DNA from: 2-02-FULL-43-11-A sp964477065 | Lineage (GTDB): Bacteria; Patescibacteriota; Microgenomatia; UBA1406; HO2-37-13b | Reading direction: 5' to 3' | Length of the DNA: 64,000 nt | Assembly (NCBI GenBank): GCA_964477065.1 | Contig: CAYZCU010000001.1 | Span: forward strand, 13,488-77,487 | Shown here: positions 32,541 through 40,567 of the stretch, one piece after another | Position numbering within the stretch: the first letter of the stretch is position 1 | Layout: each line of letters opens with the position of its first letter | Notes under the pieces: model-generated | What the model was told of the DNA's origin: nothing | The model's input: the letters and a program-made list of their open reading frames with translations, nothing else | Database searches by the model: none | Made by a program: the position numbers and the translations under genes

Positions 32541-34411
32541 TGAAGTCTATAGAACCTGAAGACAGATTATATCCTCACAGACCTGCCCACGATGTGCAAA
32601 GTGTCTACTCTGATTTTTCTGAACGACCTAAATACCCTCTTCGTGAGGAGGAACGCACTCAGGCAATAGCTTTTGATAAACTTTTAAGTCGAGGGAAACA
32701 ACTCAGTGTCGAAAACGGGAAATTAATATCGCATGATCAAGACACAGATCACCAATCTGAATCACAGAGTCTTGAAGACATAGTTCAAATTGCAATAAAT
32801 AGTCACAACATCTATTTTGACTACTTTTTAACTGATGAGGGGAAGAGACGGTTACTCGACTTCTTTCCTTACACATTTGTCGACTTTTATACTCGAGAAG
32901 ACTTGCAGACCTTTTTTAAGAATATCAAAAAGAGAGACATTGACCATGACCGAGAAGGCTTTTTGAGATTAGTAGCATCGGCCCGTGAGTATACAGAGGA
33001 TACATTGCAAAAAGCTTTTAATGAGAATGGGGCTATTGCTGAATCAGATGTCCAGTTGGAAAGATTTACAATCATTGAGGATCCTTCAAAACTTTTAGAC
33101 GTAATTAGTTTTTATCGAAGAAGGAAATCCCTCTTGCGTTCAATCTCAAAGGAAGGTTTAAATCGTGGTGAGCTTTATTTTCTTCAACTTCATAAAGCAC
33201 GAATTAATATGTTGCTTGTAGATAGATATTCTGAACTCCTTGCACTCGTAGATCAAATCTACGGGAGCACCGCACCTGAGAAAACACAGATCATTGATGA
33301 GATACGAAAATTGATGAGTGGAACAACTGACCCTGAGGGGAAACCTCTTGATTCAAATAAAATAACTGCTCGGACAGCACAGATGGATAAGCGAAAATGG
33401 GGAAGTTCTGAAGAGCATAATCCACAAAACCCAGGATATTATTCTGTTATAGATAAAGAGACACACGATCTGCTTGAGGTGCATACGCAAACGACTAGTG
33501 CTGTAGATGAGTCCGACTCAATAGAACCACTCTTAAGCCCTGAACAAAAAAGAAGGATTCCATCAGCTGAACGTATGAAGAGTTGGTTTGAGAAGGCATT
33601 AGAAGGATATGGTATTCTCAGTCAATATCCCCATGAGGCAAACGACTTCGGGCGGTCAGGCCCAGCTCCTGATAAGAAATGGCAAGTCGTCATTGATCCA
33701 AAGGCAACATCTCTATCTGTTTCTCCAAGAAAACAAACAATAAATATTCCCCCGAAGTTTGCTTCTCCCCTTTCAAGAGCAGTGTGTCTACTAGACCATG
33801 AAATGGCTCATGTCATGCAAGTACATTTGGCAAAGACACTTGGTATACCGATACTTGATACAATACAAACTGGGAGGACTTCCTCACTCCATGAAGCAGG
33901 AGCAATTCAATGGGAGCGAGAAGCCGCACGTGAATACAACAATGAAAGTCGTCCTGTTGGGTTCGCATACATGAAGGCAATCGAGTGTCGAGAGAAAGGT
34001 GGATCGTTCGGAGACTGTGTCAAAGCATATTATGATGAAAGAGTACGTACAAATCCATCTGCCAACCCCAAATCATATGTCAAGATGGCTGTTAAAGGAG
34101 TCATGCGTATATTCCGAAATAATGGCGACTTAGCGAATGTAAGTTCTCATGTTTACAACAGCAAACCCCTTTCATATGTCGAACAGGAGCAATTCAGACT
34201 TTCTGCAGAAAATGCTGGCATGTTGCACATGCTTTTAGTAGGCAGTGCTCATCCACTTGAGTTGTTAGAGATGTATAATCTTGGACTTATTGATATTAAT
34301 TCAATTCCTTTTCCAAACCAGCGTCCAAGTCAGATGCTTCGAGATACTATCTTAGCATTTGCACAATCGGATGCGCCTGTTCAAAGATCAGAAAAGCCTC
34401 AAGAAATTTGA
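32540..34411 (+). CDS. Hypothetical protein with a zinc-peptidase-like HEMAH motif
   Basis: A 623-residue soluble protein coupled to the cupin gene. Residues 1-300 are charged and helical and match nothing I know. In the C-terminal half, LLDHEMAHVMQVH supplies HExxH, and SLHEAGAIQWEREAAREY about 25 residues later offers a candidate third ligand Glu, an arrangement like gluzincins and reminiscent of DUF1704/MATCAP-type enzymes. This is motif-level evidence only. There is no signal peptide or membrane segment. Confidence 0.7.
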   Translation: MKSIEPEDRLYPHRPAHDVQSVYSDFSERPKYPLREEERTQAIAFDKLLSRGKQLSVENGKLISHDQDTDHQSESQSLEDIVQIAINSHNIYFDYFLTDEGKRRLLDFFPYTFVDFYTREDLQTFFKNIKKRDIDHDREGFLRLVASAREYTEDTLQKAFNENGAIAESDVQLERFTIIEDPSKLLDVISFYRRRKSLLRSISKEGLNRGELYFLQLHKARINMLLVDRYSELLALVDQIYGSTAPEKTQIIDEIRKLMSGTTDPEGKPLDSNKITARTAQMDKRKWGSSEEHNPQNPGYYSVIDKETHDLLEVHTQTTSAVDESDSIEPLLSPEQKRRIPSAERMKSWFEKALEGYGILSQYPHEANDFGRSGPAPDKKWQVVIDPKATSLSVSPRKQTINIPPKFASPLSRAVCLLDHEMAHVMQVHLAKTLGIPILDTIQTGRTSSLHEAGAIQWEREAAREYNNESRPVGFAYMKAIECREKGGSFGDCVKAYYDERVRTNPSANPKSYVKMAVKGVMRIFRNNGDLANVSSHVYNSKPLSYVEQEQFRLSAENAGMLHMLLVGSAHPLELLEMYNLGLIDINSIPFPNQRPSQMLRDTILAFAQSDAPVQRSEKPQEI

Positions 34412-34431
34412 TCTTCAAAAACTTCTCGGCT

Positions 34432-34977
34432 CTATCTAAAGAACCATCGAATCAGCTCATATACAGAAGCACATGCTTCGTATATTCGGATCATAGGTCG
34501 GCTTGACGTCTGAAATGCTCGCCATCCATATGCTGACTCAGCAGGACCAGATGCAGGCATAGATGTGTATGCCGGCCATTTTTGCATGCCCGCGATGAGC
34601 TGAATTCTAGGCATATGCAGGTCATAGGCAATAATGTTGATACTGATACTTTGATCACTTTTTGCCATTTGAGATCGTATGATTTTGAGAGATTCACGAA
34701 GATTTTCATAGGTGTCTTGAGACTTTTCTTCGAGAATGAGTGCTGATTCTGGCATCCCCTTCGCAATCAGATAGTCTGCCATGATGCGGGCATTAGACAC
34801 ACCAAGGTTCTGATTATCTCCGGTGGATAGGATTATCTTGAGGTCTGGGTTCGTAGCCTGTGCCGTGGTATAGGTGGAATATGCCAGATCAAGTGCCGAA
34901 GCCGTCTGAGAGGTCGGGCGGGCACGCGAGCGCACGGTGTACGAAGGGACAACGATATAGTCGATGCGGTCGAGCAT
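34432..34977 (-). CDS. DUF218/YdcF-like protein (ElyC/SanA family)
   Basis: A 181-residue protein with the family's first strand (YIVVPSYTVRS), STGDNQNLGVSNARIMADYL and KSQDTYENLRESLKIIR, where the family's conserved T-x-EN segment is seen as DTYEN. Relatives are linked to envelope or lipid-carrier metabolism (ElyC, SanA), but biochemistry is poorly known. A membrane helix usually found at the N-terminus is absent. It is divergent from msrB. Confidence 0.8.
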   Translation of the reverse strand: MLDRIDYIVVPSYTVRSRARPTSQTASALDLAYSTYTTAQATNPDLKIILSTGDNQNLGVSNARIMADYLIAKGMPESALILEEKSQDTYENLRESLKIIRSQMAKSDQSISINIIAYDLHMPRIQLIAGMQKWPAYTSMPASGPAESAYGWRAFQTSSRPMIRIYEACASVYELIRWFFR

Positions 34978-34983
34978 GCAAAC

Positions 34984-34989
34984 AGTATA
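34984..34989 (-). promoter_or_regulatory. Extended -10 box for the DUF218 gene
   Basis: TGA-TATACT on the minus strand, 6 nt before the ATG at 34977. Confidence 0.65.
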
Positions 34990-34991
34990 TC

Positions 34992-35028
34992 AACTTCGGG
35001 TGTTGCACACCCGATGTAGAACATCGGG
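34992..35028. repeat. REP-like palindromic repeat, copy 1
   Basis: ACTTCGGGTGT-TGC-ACACCCGATGT hairpin followed by ACATCGGG, lying between the divergent DUF218 and msrB promoters. Confidence 0.8.
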
Positions 35029-35046
35029 AGAAAATTAGGCTCATGT

Positions 35047-35052
35047 TATAAT
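35047..35052 (+). promoter_or_regulatory. Extended -10 box for msrB
   Basis: TGT-TATAAT, 7 nt before the ATG at 35060. Confidence 0.65.
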
Positions 35053-35059
35053 AAATCAT

Positions 35060-35446
35060 ATGTACAACAAGCTCACTTTTGAAGAAAATCGCGTCATACA
35101 TTTTAAAGGCACTGAAGCTCCATTTTCGGGTGAATATGACAACCTGTTTGAGCCAGGCACGTTCATTTGTCGTCGATGCAATAATCCTCTTTATTCAGCT
35201 CAAGCAAAATTTGATGCCGGCTGTGGTTGGCCAGCCTTTGACGATTGCTTCCCTGGGGCTATAGAACAGTCCGAAGACCCAGATGGACATAGAACTGAAA
35301 TTACGTGTGCTCACTGCCATGGACACTTGGGACATGTCTTCAAAGGTGAAAAATTCACTGATACAGACACCCGTCACTGTGTCAATTCCCTTTCGGTAAA
35401 ATTTATTCCAGATGGTTCAGAAATTCCACCACTTTTGCAACCATAA
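35060..35446 (+). CDS. msrB: Peptide-methionine (R)-S-oxide reductase MsrB
   Basis: A 128-residue MsrB that reduces the R-epimer of methionine sulfoxide in proteins. Two zinc-binding pairs are visible (CRRC near 38 and CAHC near 84), plus AGCGWPAFDDCF, GHLGHVFKGE and the catalytic Cys in RHCVNSLSVKF. No signal peptide, so it acts in the cytoplasm. It is monocistronic with its own -10 box. Confidence 0.96.
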   Translation: MYNKLTFEENRVIHFKGTEAPFSGEYDNLFEPGTFICRRCNNPLYSAQAKFDAGCGWPAFDDCFPGAIEQSEDPDGHRTEITCAHCHGHLGHVFKGEKFTDTDTRHCVNSLSVKFIPDGSEIPPLLQP

Positions 35447-35466
35447 CATTTATCATAAAATGAGCG

Positions 35467-35472
35467 TATAAT
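35467..35472 (+). promoter_or_regulatory. -10 box for the secreted HEVMH protein
   Basis: TATAAT, 9 nt before the ATG at 35482. Confidence 0.5.
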
Positions 35473-35481
35473 CGTGGCATT

Positions 35482-36408
35482 ATGCCATTGATTGAGGCTA
35501 GATTGCTCCCGATGTTGCACACCCGAAGTGCCCGCCGGGCCTTTCTCGCCTCAACAGCATCTCTGCTTCTTTGCTTGCAAACGGCTCACGCCCAAAATGA
35601 GCCCCCACAACCTCCGTTGCCTCCATATGCTGGGCCTGTTTTTCAGCCTTCTCCAGAAGCCCAAATTGTCATCGACAGCATTGCGCAGAGATATGAGACG
35701 CGCACTGTGTTTCCTTCAACATGGGATATTGGCAAAGAGCGCTATCCACTTGAACCTGCCTCTGCAAAAGTTCTGGAAGTCATTGCGTCTGCTTTTGAAC
35801 ATATTGAGCCACTTGTCGGCAGTGCGGATAGATCAAACGCCGAAGAACATACCAGCTATCCGCAGGAGCTTCGCATCTACACACTGCGCGGGTTGGCTGG
35901 ATCGCCCGGTGGCGGATACGCTGATGATATGATTCAGCTGACGATTCCTGGATCAATCACCTTGCACGATCGAGCACCACGAGATATCGATGGGATTCAG
36001 CGTCAAGGGACCGTTGAAGATGAAATCGCACATGCGACGATGCACGAGGTGATGCATCGTTTTACGGTTTTGCATCCTGCACTTTATGAAGATTATGTGC
36101 GTCGCTTCTGGAAGCACAACAAGGATAATACGTGGTCGATCAAGGATCGGCGCAACCTCAGTGGGTATCGTGGTGAGCCAAATCCATGGGAGATTTACGC
36201 TGATGAGCTAGCAAGTGTTTCGATTCCGATTCGTGATGCATTTGATCAGCGACTTGATGGAACACTATATGGGTATCGAGTGCTCAGTCAAGGTACAAAA
36301 ATTTTCCTCCTTGCACATCCGGAACTACGACCGTGGGCACAGTCAAGAAATCGATCGGATATTTTCACCTCGTTACCTCGCCTTTTTCTCCCGATGTGCA
36401 CGAGGTGA
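35482..36408 (+). CDS. Secreted putative metallopeptidase (HEVMH)
   Basis: A 308-residue exported protein. The signal peptide has the basic region HTRSARR, hydrophobic core AFLASTASLLLCL and cleavage after AHA. The mature part contains ATMHEVMHRF (HExxH) and, about 45 residues on, NPWEIYADELASVS, giving a plausible third ligand Glu, so a gluzincin-type zinc peptidase is suggested. Codons 10-18 come from a REP-like repeat and the last five codons overlap a degenerate copy, so both ends of this gene appear shaped by repeat insertion. Confidence 0.7.
   Translation: MPLIEARLLPMLHTRSARRAFLASTASLLLCLQTAHAQNEPPQPPLPPYAGPVFQPSPEAQIVIDSIAQRYETRTVFPSTWDIGKERYPLEPASAKVLEVIASAFEHIEPLVGSADRSNAEEHTSYPQELRIYTLRGLAGSPGGGYADDMIQLTIPGSITLHDRAPRDIDGIQRQGTVEDEIAHATMHEVMHRFTVLHPALYEDYVRRFWKHNKDNTWSIKDRRNLSGYRGEPNPWEIYADELASVSIPIRDAFDQRLDGTLYGYRVLSQGTKIFLLAHPELRPWAQSRNRSDIFTSLPRLFLPMCTR
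35508..35530. repeat. REP-like repeat, copy 2 (short form, in coding sequence)
   Basis: CCCGATGT-TGC-ACACCCGAAGT, encoding the basic region of the signal peptide (PMLHTRSA). Confidence 0.7.
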
Positions 36409-36416
36409 ATTGAGCT
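36390..36416. repeat. REP-like repeat, copy 3 (degenerate)
   Basis: CCCGATGTGCACGAGG then ATTGAGCT, the latter matching the flank of copies 5 to 7; it spans the stop codon of the secreted protein gene. Confidence 0.45.
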
Positions 36417-36585
36417 AAAAATTCTGTGACACTTGGAATGCAATGTAAATGCCTACAATTCCACCTAGGGTATTGCCGATGAGTGAAGCGATTGAAAGCG
36501 CTCCTGCGCCCCAAAGCATGGGTATGTATCCACCGATAAGTGATCCAATCGTTAGGCCTAGCAGGACAATCTTTTTCGCATCCAT
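36415..36585 (-). CDS. Small two-helix membrane protein
   Basis: A 56-residue protein with two helices (5-25 and 29-51) rich in Gly (GSLIGGYIPMLWGAGA, GNTLGGIVGIYIAF), like a small pore or phage-holin-like peptide; no family was assigned. The ATG at 36585 is fixed by TGC-TATACT 6 nt upstream; a longer frame would translate the REP-like repeat. It is divergent from the RDD-TPR gene. Confidence 0.6.
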   Translation of the reverse strand: MDAKKIVLLGLTIGSLIGGYIPMLWGAGALSIASLIGNTLGGIVGIYIAFQVSQNF

Positions 36586-36591
36586 AGGCTC

Positions 36592-36597
36592 AGTATA
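36592..36597 (-). promoter_or_regulatory. Extended -10 box for the two-helix protein
   Basis: TGC-TATACT on the minus strand, 6 nt before the ATG at 36585. Confidence 0.6.
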
Positions 36598-36605
36598 GCA
36601 GGTCT

Positions 36606-36642
36606 CCCGATGTACAACATCGGGTGTGCAACACCCGATGTT
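36606..36642. repeat. REP-like palindromic repeat, copy 4 (full)
   Basis: 37 nt: CCCGATGT-ACA-ACATCGGG joined to CGGGTGT-GCA-ACACCCG and ending ATGTT. Identical to copy 5. It sits between two divergent promoters. Confidence 0.85.
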
Positions 36643-36667
36643 GTTGCATTTTCTCAACAACCTATCC

Positions 36668-36673
36668 TATACT
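36668..36673 (+). promoter_or_regulatory. -10 box for the RDD-TPR gene
   Basis: TATACT, 6 nt before the ATG at 36680. Confidence 0.6.
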
Positions 36674-36679
36674 GCTCAT

Positions 36680-37819
36680 ATGGCAATTTTAAAAAACACT
36701 AAACTACAGTATGCAGGCTTCTGGACTCGACTTTTAGCTTATGGAGCTGATTTTGCAATCCTTTCCTTACTCAATATGACAGTGAGTAATCTTCTCGGAT
36801 ACAACTCTCTGGCTGTACTGAAAGCGACAACACCTGAAGAGCTTGCTACATTAAGCAAAGCACCTTCCAGCGTCCTTATTTCCGGAATTGCTATAGCACT
36901 TTTCTATTATGTTTTCTTTTTGGTTAACTCAGATGGAGCGACAATCGGGAAAAAACTTATGGGGATTCGTATTATCTCTGGTAAGGATAAATCGCTCACA
37001 TACGCAACGGCACTGATTCGCTATTTTTCACAATTTATTTCAGGGATGGCTTTCATGCTAGGTTATCTCTGGATCGCAATTGATGGAAAAAAGCAGGGAT
37101 GGCATGACAAAATTGCAAACACATTTGTTGTTAAGACGGGAGCGAAACCTCGCACAATTTTGGCGTCGATACTTACGGTAGTTATACTCCTTTTTTGGCT
37201 CATTATCCTTAATCAACTATACTCTCAGTTAAAATTGATAAAAGTGAAATCAACCATAAGCTCTGCGTTAGATACAGGTCTCAATTCAGACATGAAGACA
37301 CTTTCCCCAGATGCGAAGGCACACCTTGAGAAAGCAAATGCAGACATAAATTCATACATGTCACAGGCTTCAGCTGATAAAAACAGTCCGCTTTTGAAAG
37401 ATGCTGAGACCGAATATCTTTCAGCCTTGCAGACAGATGGTTCTAATGGCCTCCTTTGGTATCGACTAAGTTATCTTTATAGCACGATGGGTAAAAATAA
37501 TGAAGCACTGAATGCAGCACTTAAGGCTGTTGAGGTCAACCCGGCCGTTGCTGAATATCATACGAATCTCGGATATACGTATTATTATCTTGGTGACGAT
37601 AAGGAGGCAGTTAAAAGCTTCTCCGAAAGTCTTCGTATAGATGACACTGATGCGAGAACTCATCTTGGCATAGCTCGGGCATACAAAGGGCTCGGTGTCA
37701 AAGAGGAAGCTATTACTCATTACGAAAAAGCCATCGCTGGTTTTGAAAAATACAATGATAATGGCGAGTTTGATGACTATCTCATCAATGCACGGGTCGA
37801 ATTGAGTAAACTCAAATGA
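36680..37819 (+). CDS. RDD-family membrane protein fused to TPR repeats
   Basis: A 379-residue two-part protein. Residues 10-150 form an RDD domain (GFWTRLLAYGADFAILSLL, GATIGKKLMGIRII, KKQGWHDKIANTFVV). A further helix lies at about 160-180, and the soluble C-terminus (about 205-379) holds TPR repeats (GLLWYRLSYLYSTMGKNNEA, AEYHTNLGYTYYYLGDDKEA, ARTHLGIARAYKGLGVKEEA). It may be a membrane scaffold. Its last 4 nt overlap the start of the lipase-like gene. Confidence 0.88.
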   Translation: MAILKNTKLQYAGFWTRLLAYGADFAILSLLNMTVSNLLGYNSLAVLKATTPEELATLSKAPSSVLISGIAIALFYYVFFLVNSDGATIGKKLMGIRIISGKDKSLTYATALIRYFSQFISGMAFMLGYLWIAIDGKKQGWHDKIANTFVVKTGAKPRTILASILTVVILLFWLIILNQLYSQLKLIKVKSTISSALDTGLNSDMKTLSPDAKAHLEKANADINSYMSQASADKNSPLLKDAETEYLSALQTDGSNGLLWYRLSYLYSTMGKNNEALNAALKAVEVNPAVAEYHTNLGYTYYYLGDDKEAVKSFSESLRIDDTDARTHLGIARAYKGLGVKEEAITHYEKAIAGFEKYNDNGEFDDYLINARVELSKLK

Positions 37820-38490
37820 AGTACCTCACCCAAGCCCTCCTCGAGCTCATATTGATGCTTGTGCACTTTCCGCTGAGCCTCACGCTTCTCTTCATCAATT
37901 GGGATCCCAAACCGGGGGCAACAAACAAACCTACGATTATCCTTGTGGAGCGCTGGATAAAGCGAAATCCCCTTCACATTTTCATGAAGAGATACTTTGA
38001 AAAGCATGGTTACACGGTTCATAGCATCAATTTTCCGATGCTTTCAGGTTCATTCCCTGAGTCAGCACAACAGCTCCATGACTACATCACATCGCATGCG
38101 CTCAATGACGTCATCCTCATCGGTCTGAGCAATGGAGGCTTAACGTGTTATGAATATCTTGAAAATTATGATGGCTGGCAGAAGGCTGGCTTGCTTATTA
38201 CTGTTGGAAGCCCATTTGGTGGGGCAATTCGGGCGCATCTGCTCTATGGAACACAGGTAAAGCAGGATATTGATCCGCATGGTACATATATCAAAAAAAT
38301 TCGAGCTATTTCTTCAAGACATCTTGACCAGATCTACTGCATTGGGGCAAAGGTTGATCAGATGGTAGGAAATGAGCAAAGTTATCTTCCAGGAGCGCAC
38401 CGGATCAACATTGATGTCATCGGGCACAACCTTTTGCATACGATTTGGAGGCCAACCTTTGATACAATCAATATGATAATAACTACTTAA
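37816..38490 (+). CDS. Alpha/beta hydrolase, lipase-like
   Basis: A 224-residue hydrolase. An N-terminal hydrophobic segment (6-26) is followed by PTIILVERWIKRNP and the nucleophile elbow IGLSNGGL (GxSxG), which resembles lipase/esterase proteins; the final His in DVIGHNLLHTIW is a candidate for the triad. The substrate is unknown. It is translationally coupled to the RDD-TPR protein and followed 1 nt later by a membrane protein. Confidence 0.82.
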   Translation: MKYLTQALLELILMLVHFPLSLTLLFINWDPKPGATNKPTIILVERWIKRNPLHIFMKRYFEKHGYTVHSINFPMLSGSFPESAQQLHDYITSHALNDVILIGLSNGGLTCYEYLENYDGWQKAGLLITVGSPFGGAIRAHLLYGTQVKQDIDPHGTYIKKIRAISSRHLDQIYCIGAKVDQMVGNEQSYLPGAHRINIDVIGHNLLHTIWRPTFDTINMIITT

Positions 38491-38491
38491 T

Positions 38492-38797
38492 ATGATTACA
38501 CTTGTCCTACCAATTTTTGCATTCTATATGATGGCATTCGGACTACTTATGTCATATGGGCTTTATAATTCAGATGTATGGTTTATTGGAGGTATATATT
38601 ATGCGGGCATCTTTATAATTGTATCAGTGATATCTATAGGAATATATTCACTCCTAAATTTAATGGTGACCAAAGGGTTTCATAAGTCTGTGTCAAGAAG
38701 ATCTCACAAGATTTACATATCATGCATGCTTCTTGGAATTAATTCAGCAACAATTCTGTTTCTTGTATTTCTAGTTTGGCAATTGTTCGCTGCGTAA
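38492..38797 (+). CDS. Hypothetical membrane protein
   Basis: A 101-residue protein with three to four helices (3-24, 31-56, 77-98) and a basic cytoplasmic loop KGFHKSVSRRSHK. No family was recognised. It is the third gene in the unit with the RDD-TPR and lipase-like proteins. Confidence 0.65.
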   Translation: MITLVLPIFAFYMMAFGLLMSYGLYNSDVWFIGGIYYAGIFIIVSVISIGIYSLLNLMVTKGFHKSVSRRSHKIYISCMLLGINSATILFLVFLVWQLFAA

Positions 38798-38812
38798 GTC
38801 GCTCAATTTTAA

Positions 38813-39463
38813 TCACCGCATCCCAACATGCTCCTTCAGCCCTGCGATAAACTCATGCTTTCCACCATGTGAGGGATGTCTGATTTTGGGCACATCATAG
38901 CCGAGACTGTCAAGGGATGCTTTTGCCTGATTACCAACAGCGATGATCTTTGAAATATCAAACAGACGAATAATTTCTTGCAAGAATGGTTTACCCAGCT
39001 CCAATTCTACTGAAGTTGGCGCACGATTAGACAGATCAGAATCGCCAAATGGATGAAATGGTAATGCCCCCCAGATCAGGGGGACACGCGATACATCCGA
39101 CATTGCTCCCCACACGATTGTTGCAGAGGGCTCCTTCCACATTTTATCCGGAAATTCCGAACTCTTTGCGTATCCGCGAGCTGATCCAAACATATCGATC
39201 TCTGGAATGCCCTGCAACATAATATACTCACTCATAAATGGCACCCCCGTTTGGCGAGTGCCTTGATAGCCCGGAGCTTCTCCAACAAGGAGCGTATCTG
39301 GTTTTTGTGAAGCCATCTCTGTGAGATACAAACGGAGGTTGTTTCGACGAATGGCATTGTCAGACGCATGTTGGCCTTCTGAAGCATAGTGGTTGAAAGC
39401 TCGATCCGGTCGTGTTCGTGCAAGAGAGTCAATGAACGCATCGATGTCAGAGGTCTGGATCAT
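38813..39463 (-). CDS. Uracil-DNA glycosylase superfamily protein
   Basis: A 216-residue protein of the UDG fold. Motif 1 LLVGEAPGYQGTRQTGVPF and the C-terminal motif RHPSHGGKHEF match the superfamily's active-site segments, but the Asp or Asn water-activating residue is replaced by Glu-Ala-Pro, as in less-studied branches. It lacks the four Cys of iron-sulfur UDGs. Base specificity is unknown. The ATG overlaps the end of the slipin gene (ATGA). Confidence 0.82.
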   Translation of the reverse strand: MIQTSDIDAFIDSLARTRPDRAFNHYASEGQHASDNAIRRNNLRLYLTEMASQKPDTLLVGEAPGYQGTRQTGVPFMSEYIMLQGIPEIDMFGSARGYAKSSEFPDKMWKEPSATIVWGAMSDVSRVPLIWGALPFHPFGDSDLSNRAPTSVELELGKPFLQEIIRLFDISKIIAVGNQAKASLDSLGYDVPKIRHPSHGGKHEFIAGLKEHVGMR

Positions 39464-40218
39464 TTCTTTTTGGAATCACCTTGGATCATTGAAATTGCTT
39501 CATTGACCGTGGTCATAAACTGTGCTGGAAAGATAATGGTGGAATTTTTCTCCACACTAATGTCTGCCATCGTTTGAAGTGTGCGTAGTTGCAGTGCAAC
39601 AGGATGCTTTGAAATGATATCCGCAGCTTCACCAAGTTTGACTGCTGCTTGAAACTCTCCTTCGGCACCAACAATTTTTGCACGACGTTCGCGCTCTGCC
39701 TCAGCTTCTTTCGCCATCGCACGTTGCATATTTTCAGGCAAGAAAATATCTTTGATCTCCACAGCAGTCACCTGCACTCCCCACGGCTCTGTATGAGAAT
39801 CAATCACATCTTTGATTTTTTTATTGATCTGCGGGGTTTGAGAAAGAAGCTCATCAAGTTTGAATTGCCCAACCACATTTCGCACGGTTGTCTGACTAAT
39901 CTGATTGACCGCATCATAGACATTTTCAATGGCGATAACGGATTTTTGCGGATCAACAATGTGATAATACGCAACCGCTGCAATGTCGATCGAAACATTA
40001 TCCTTTGTGATAATTTTCTGTGACGGGATATCCATCGTCACCGTGCGAAGCTGAACCTTTGTCATCTGCTCCAAGAAAGGGATAAGGATGATAAGCCCCG
40101 GGCCACGAACACCTGTGCACTTACCAAGAAAGAAAATCACGCCTCGGTCATATTCTTTGACGACTCGAAGTGAAACAGCTGCGAGGATAAATGCTATGAA
40201 AATATAAATCGCGTACAT
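39460..40218 (-). CDS. SPFH/stomatin-family protein (slipin)
   Basis: A 252-residue membrane protein. An N-terminal helix (2-22) anchors a band-7 domain: VKEYDRGVIFFLGKCTGVRG, TMDIPSQKIITKDNVSI, and the C-terminal EAEAERERRAKIVGAEGE coiled-coil. Stomatins assemble on membranes as oligomers, often with an NfeD partner, which is not seen here. The ATG at 40218 is set by an extended -10 box 6 nt upstream. Confidence 0.93.
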   Translation of the reverse strand: MYAIYIFIAFILAAVSLRVVKEYDRGVIFFLGKCTGVRGPGLIILIPFLEQMTKVQLRTVTMDIPSQKIITKDNVSIDIAAVAYYHIVDPQKSVIAIENVYDAVNQISQTTVRNVVGQFKLDELLSQTPQINKKIKDVIDSHTEPWGVQVTAVEIKDIFLPENMQRAMAKEAEAERERRAKIVGAEGEFQAAVKLGEAADIISKHPVALQLRTLQTMADISVEKNSTIIFPAQFMTTVNEAISMIQGDSKKK

Positions 40219-40224
40219 GGTGAA

Positions 40225-40230
40225 AGTATA
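40225..40230 (-). promoter_or_regulatory. Extended -10 box for the slipin gene
   Basis: TGC-TATACT on the minus strand, 6 nt before the ATG at 40218. Confidence 0.6.
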
Positions 40231-40261
40231 GCAGGTCAATGTAGTGCTAGTCTAGATCCAT

Positions 40262-40477
40262 CTACAGTCTATCTGTCAATGAATTTACAGAATCTGGATC
40301 AATTGGACACTTATTGTCAATAGACCCCTTACATTTTTCCACATCATAACGACCTAAAAATTGGTCCAGCCCACGAGCTTTGAGTCGAAGAGAAGTACGC
40401 ATTCCAAGTTTGCGAACTCCAAGCATTTCACCTAACTTTCTTCGAACAAATGGGCACTCACCAATACAGTTTGTCAT
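40262..40477 (-). CDS. Hypothetical small Cys-containing protein
   Basis: A 71-residue basic protein with four Cys arranged as CIGEC near the N-terminus and CKGSIDNKC near the C-terminus, which could form a zinc site or two disulfides. No signal peptide. The ATG at 40477 has TATACT 8 nt upstream, which supports it as a real gene. No family was recognised. Confidence 0.5.
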   Translation of the reverse strand: MTNCIGECPFVRRKLGEMLGVRKLGMRTSLRLKARGLDQFLGRYDVEKCKGSIDNKCPIDPDSVNSLTDRL

Positions 40478-40485
40478 ATAGGGCA

Positions 40486-40491
40486 AGTATA
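40486..40491 (-). promoter_or_regulatory. -10 box for the Cys-containing protein
   Basis: TATACT on the minus strand, 8 nt before the ATG at 40477. Confidence 0.5.
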
Positions 40492-40530
40492 CAACTTTTC
40501 AGATAAATATCAACTCGCTCTGAGCTCAAT

Positions 40531-40567
40531 CCCGATGTACAACATCGGGTGTGCAACACCCGATGTT
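40531..40567. repeat. REP-like palindromic repeat, copy 5 (full, with GAGCTCAAT flank)
   Basis: 37 nt identical to copy 4, preceded by GAGCTCAAT at 40522-40530. Its right end contributes the first base of the SGNH stop codon. Confidence 0.85.

Noticed and set aside
36606..36642. Intrinsic terminator function for REP-like copies
   Set aside because: No T-run follows on either strand, and copy 4 lies between two divergent promoters where no terminator is needed.
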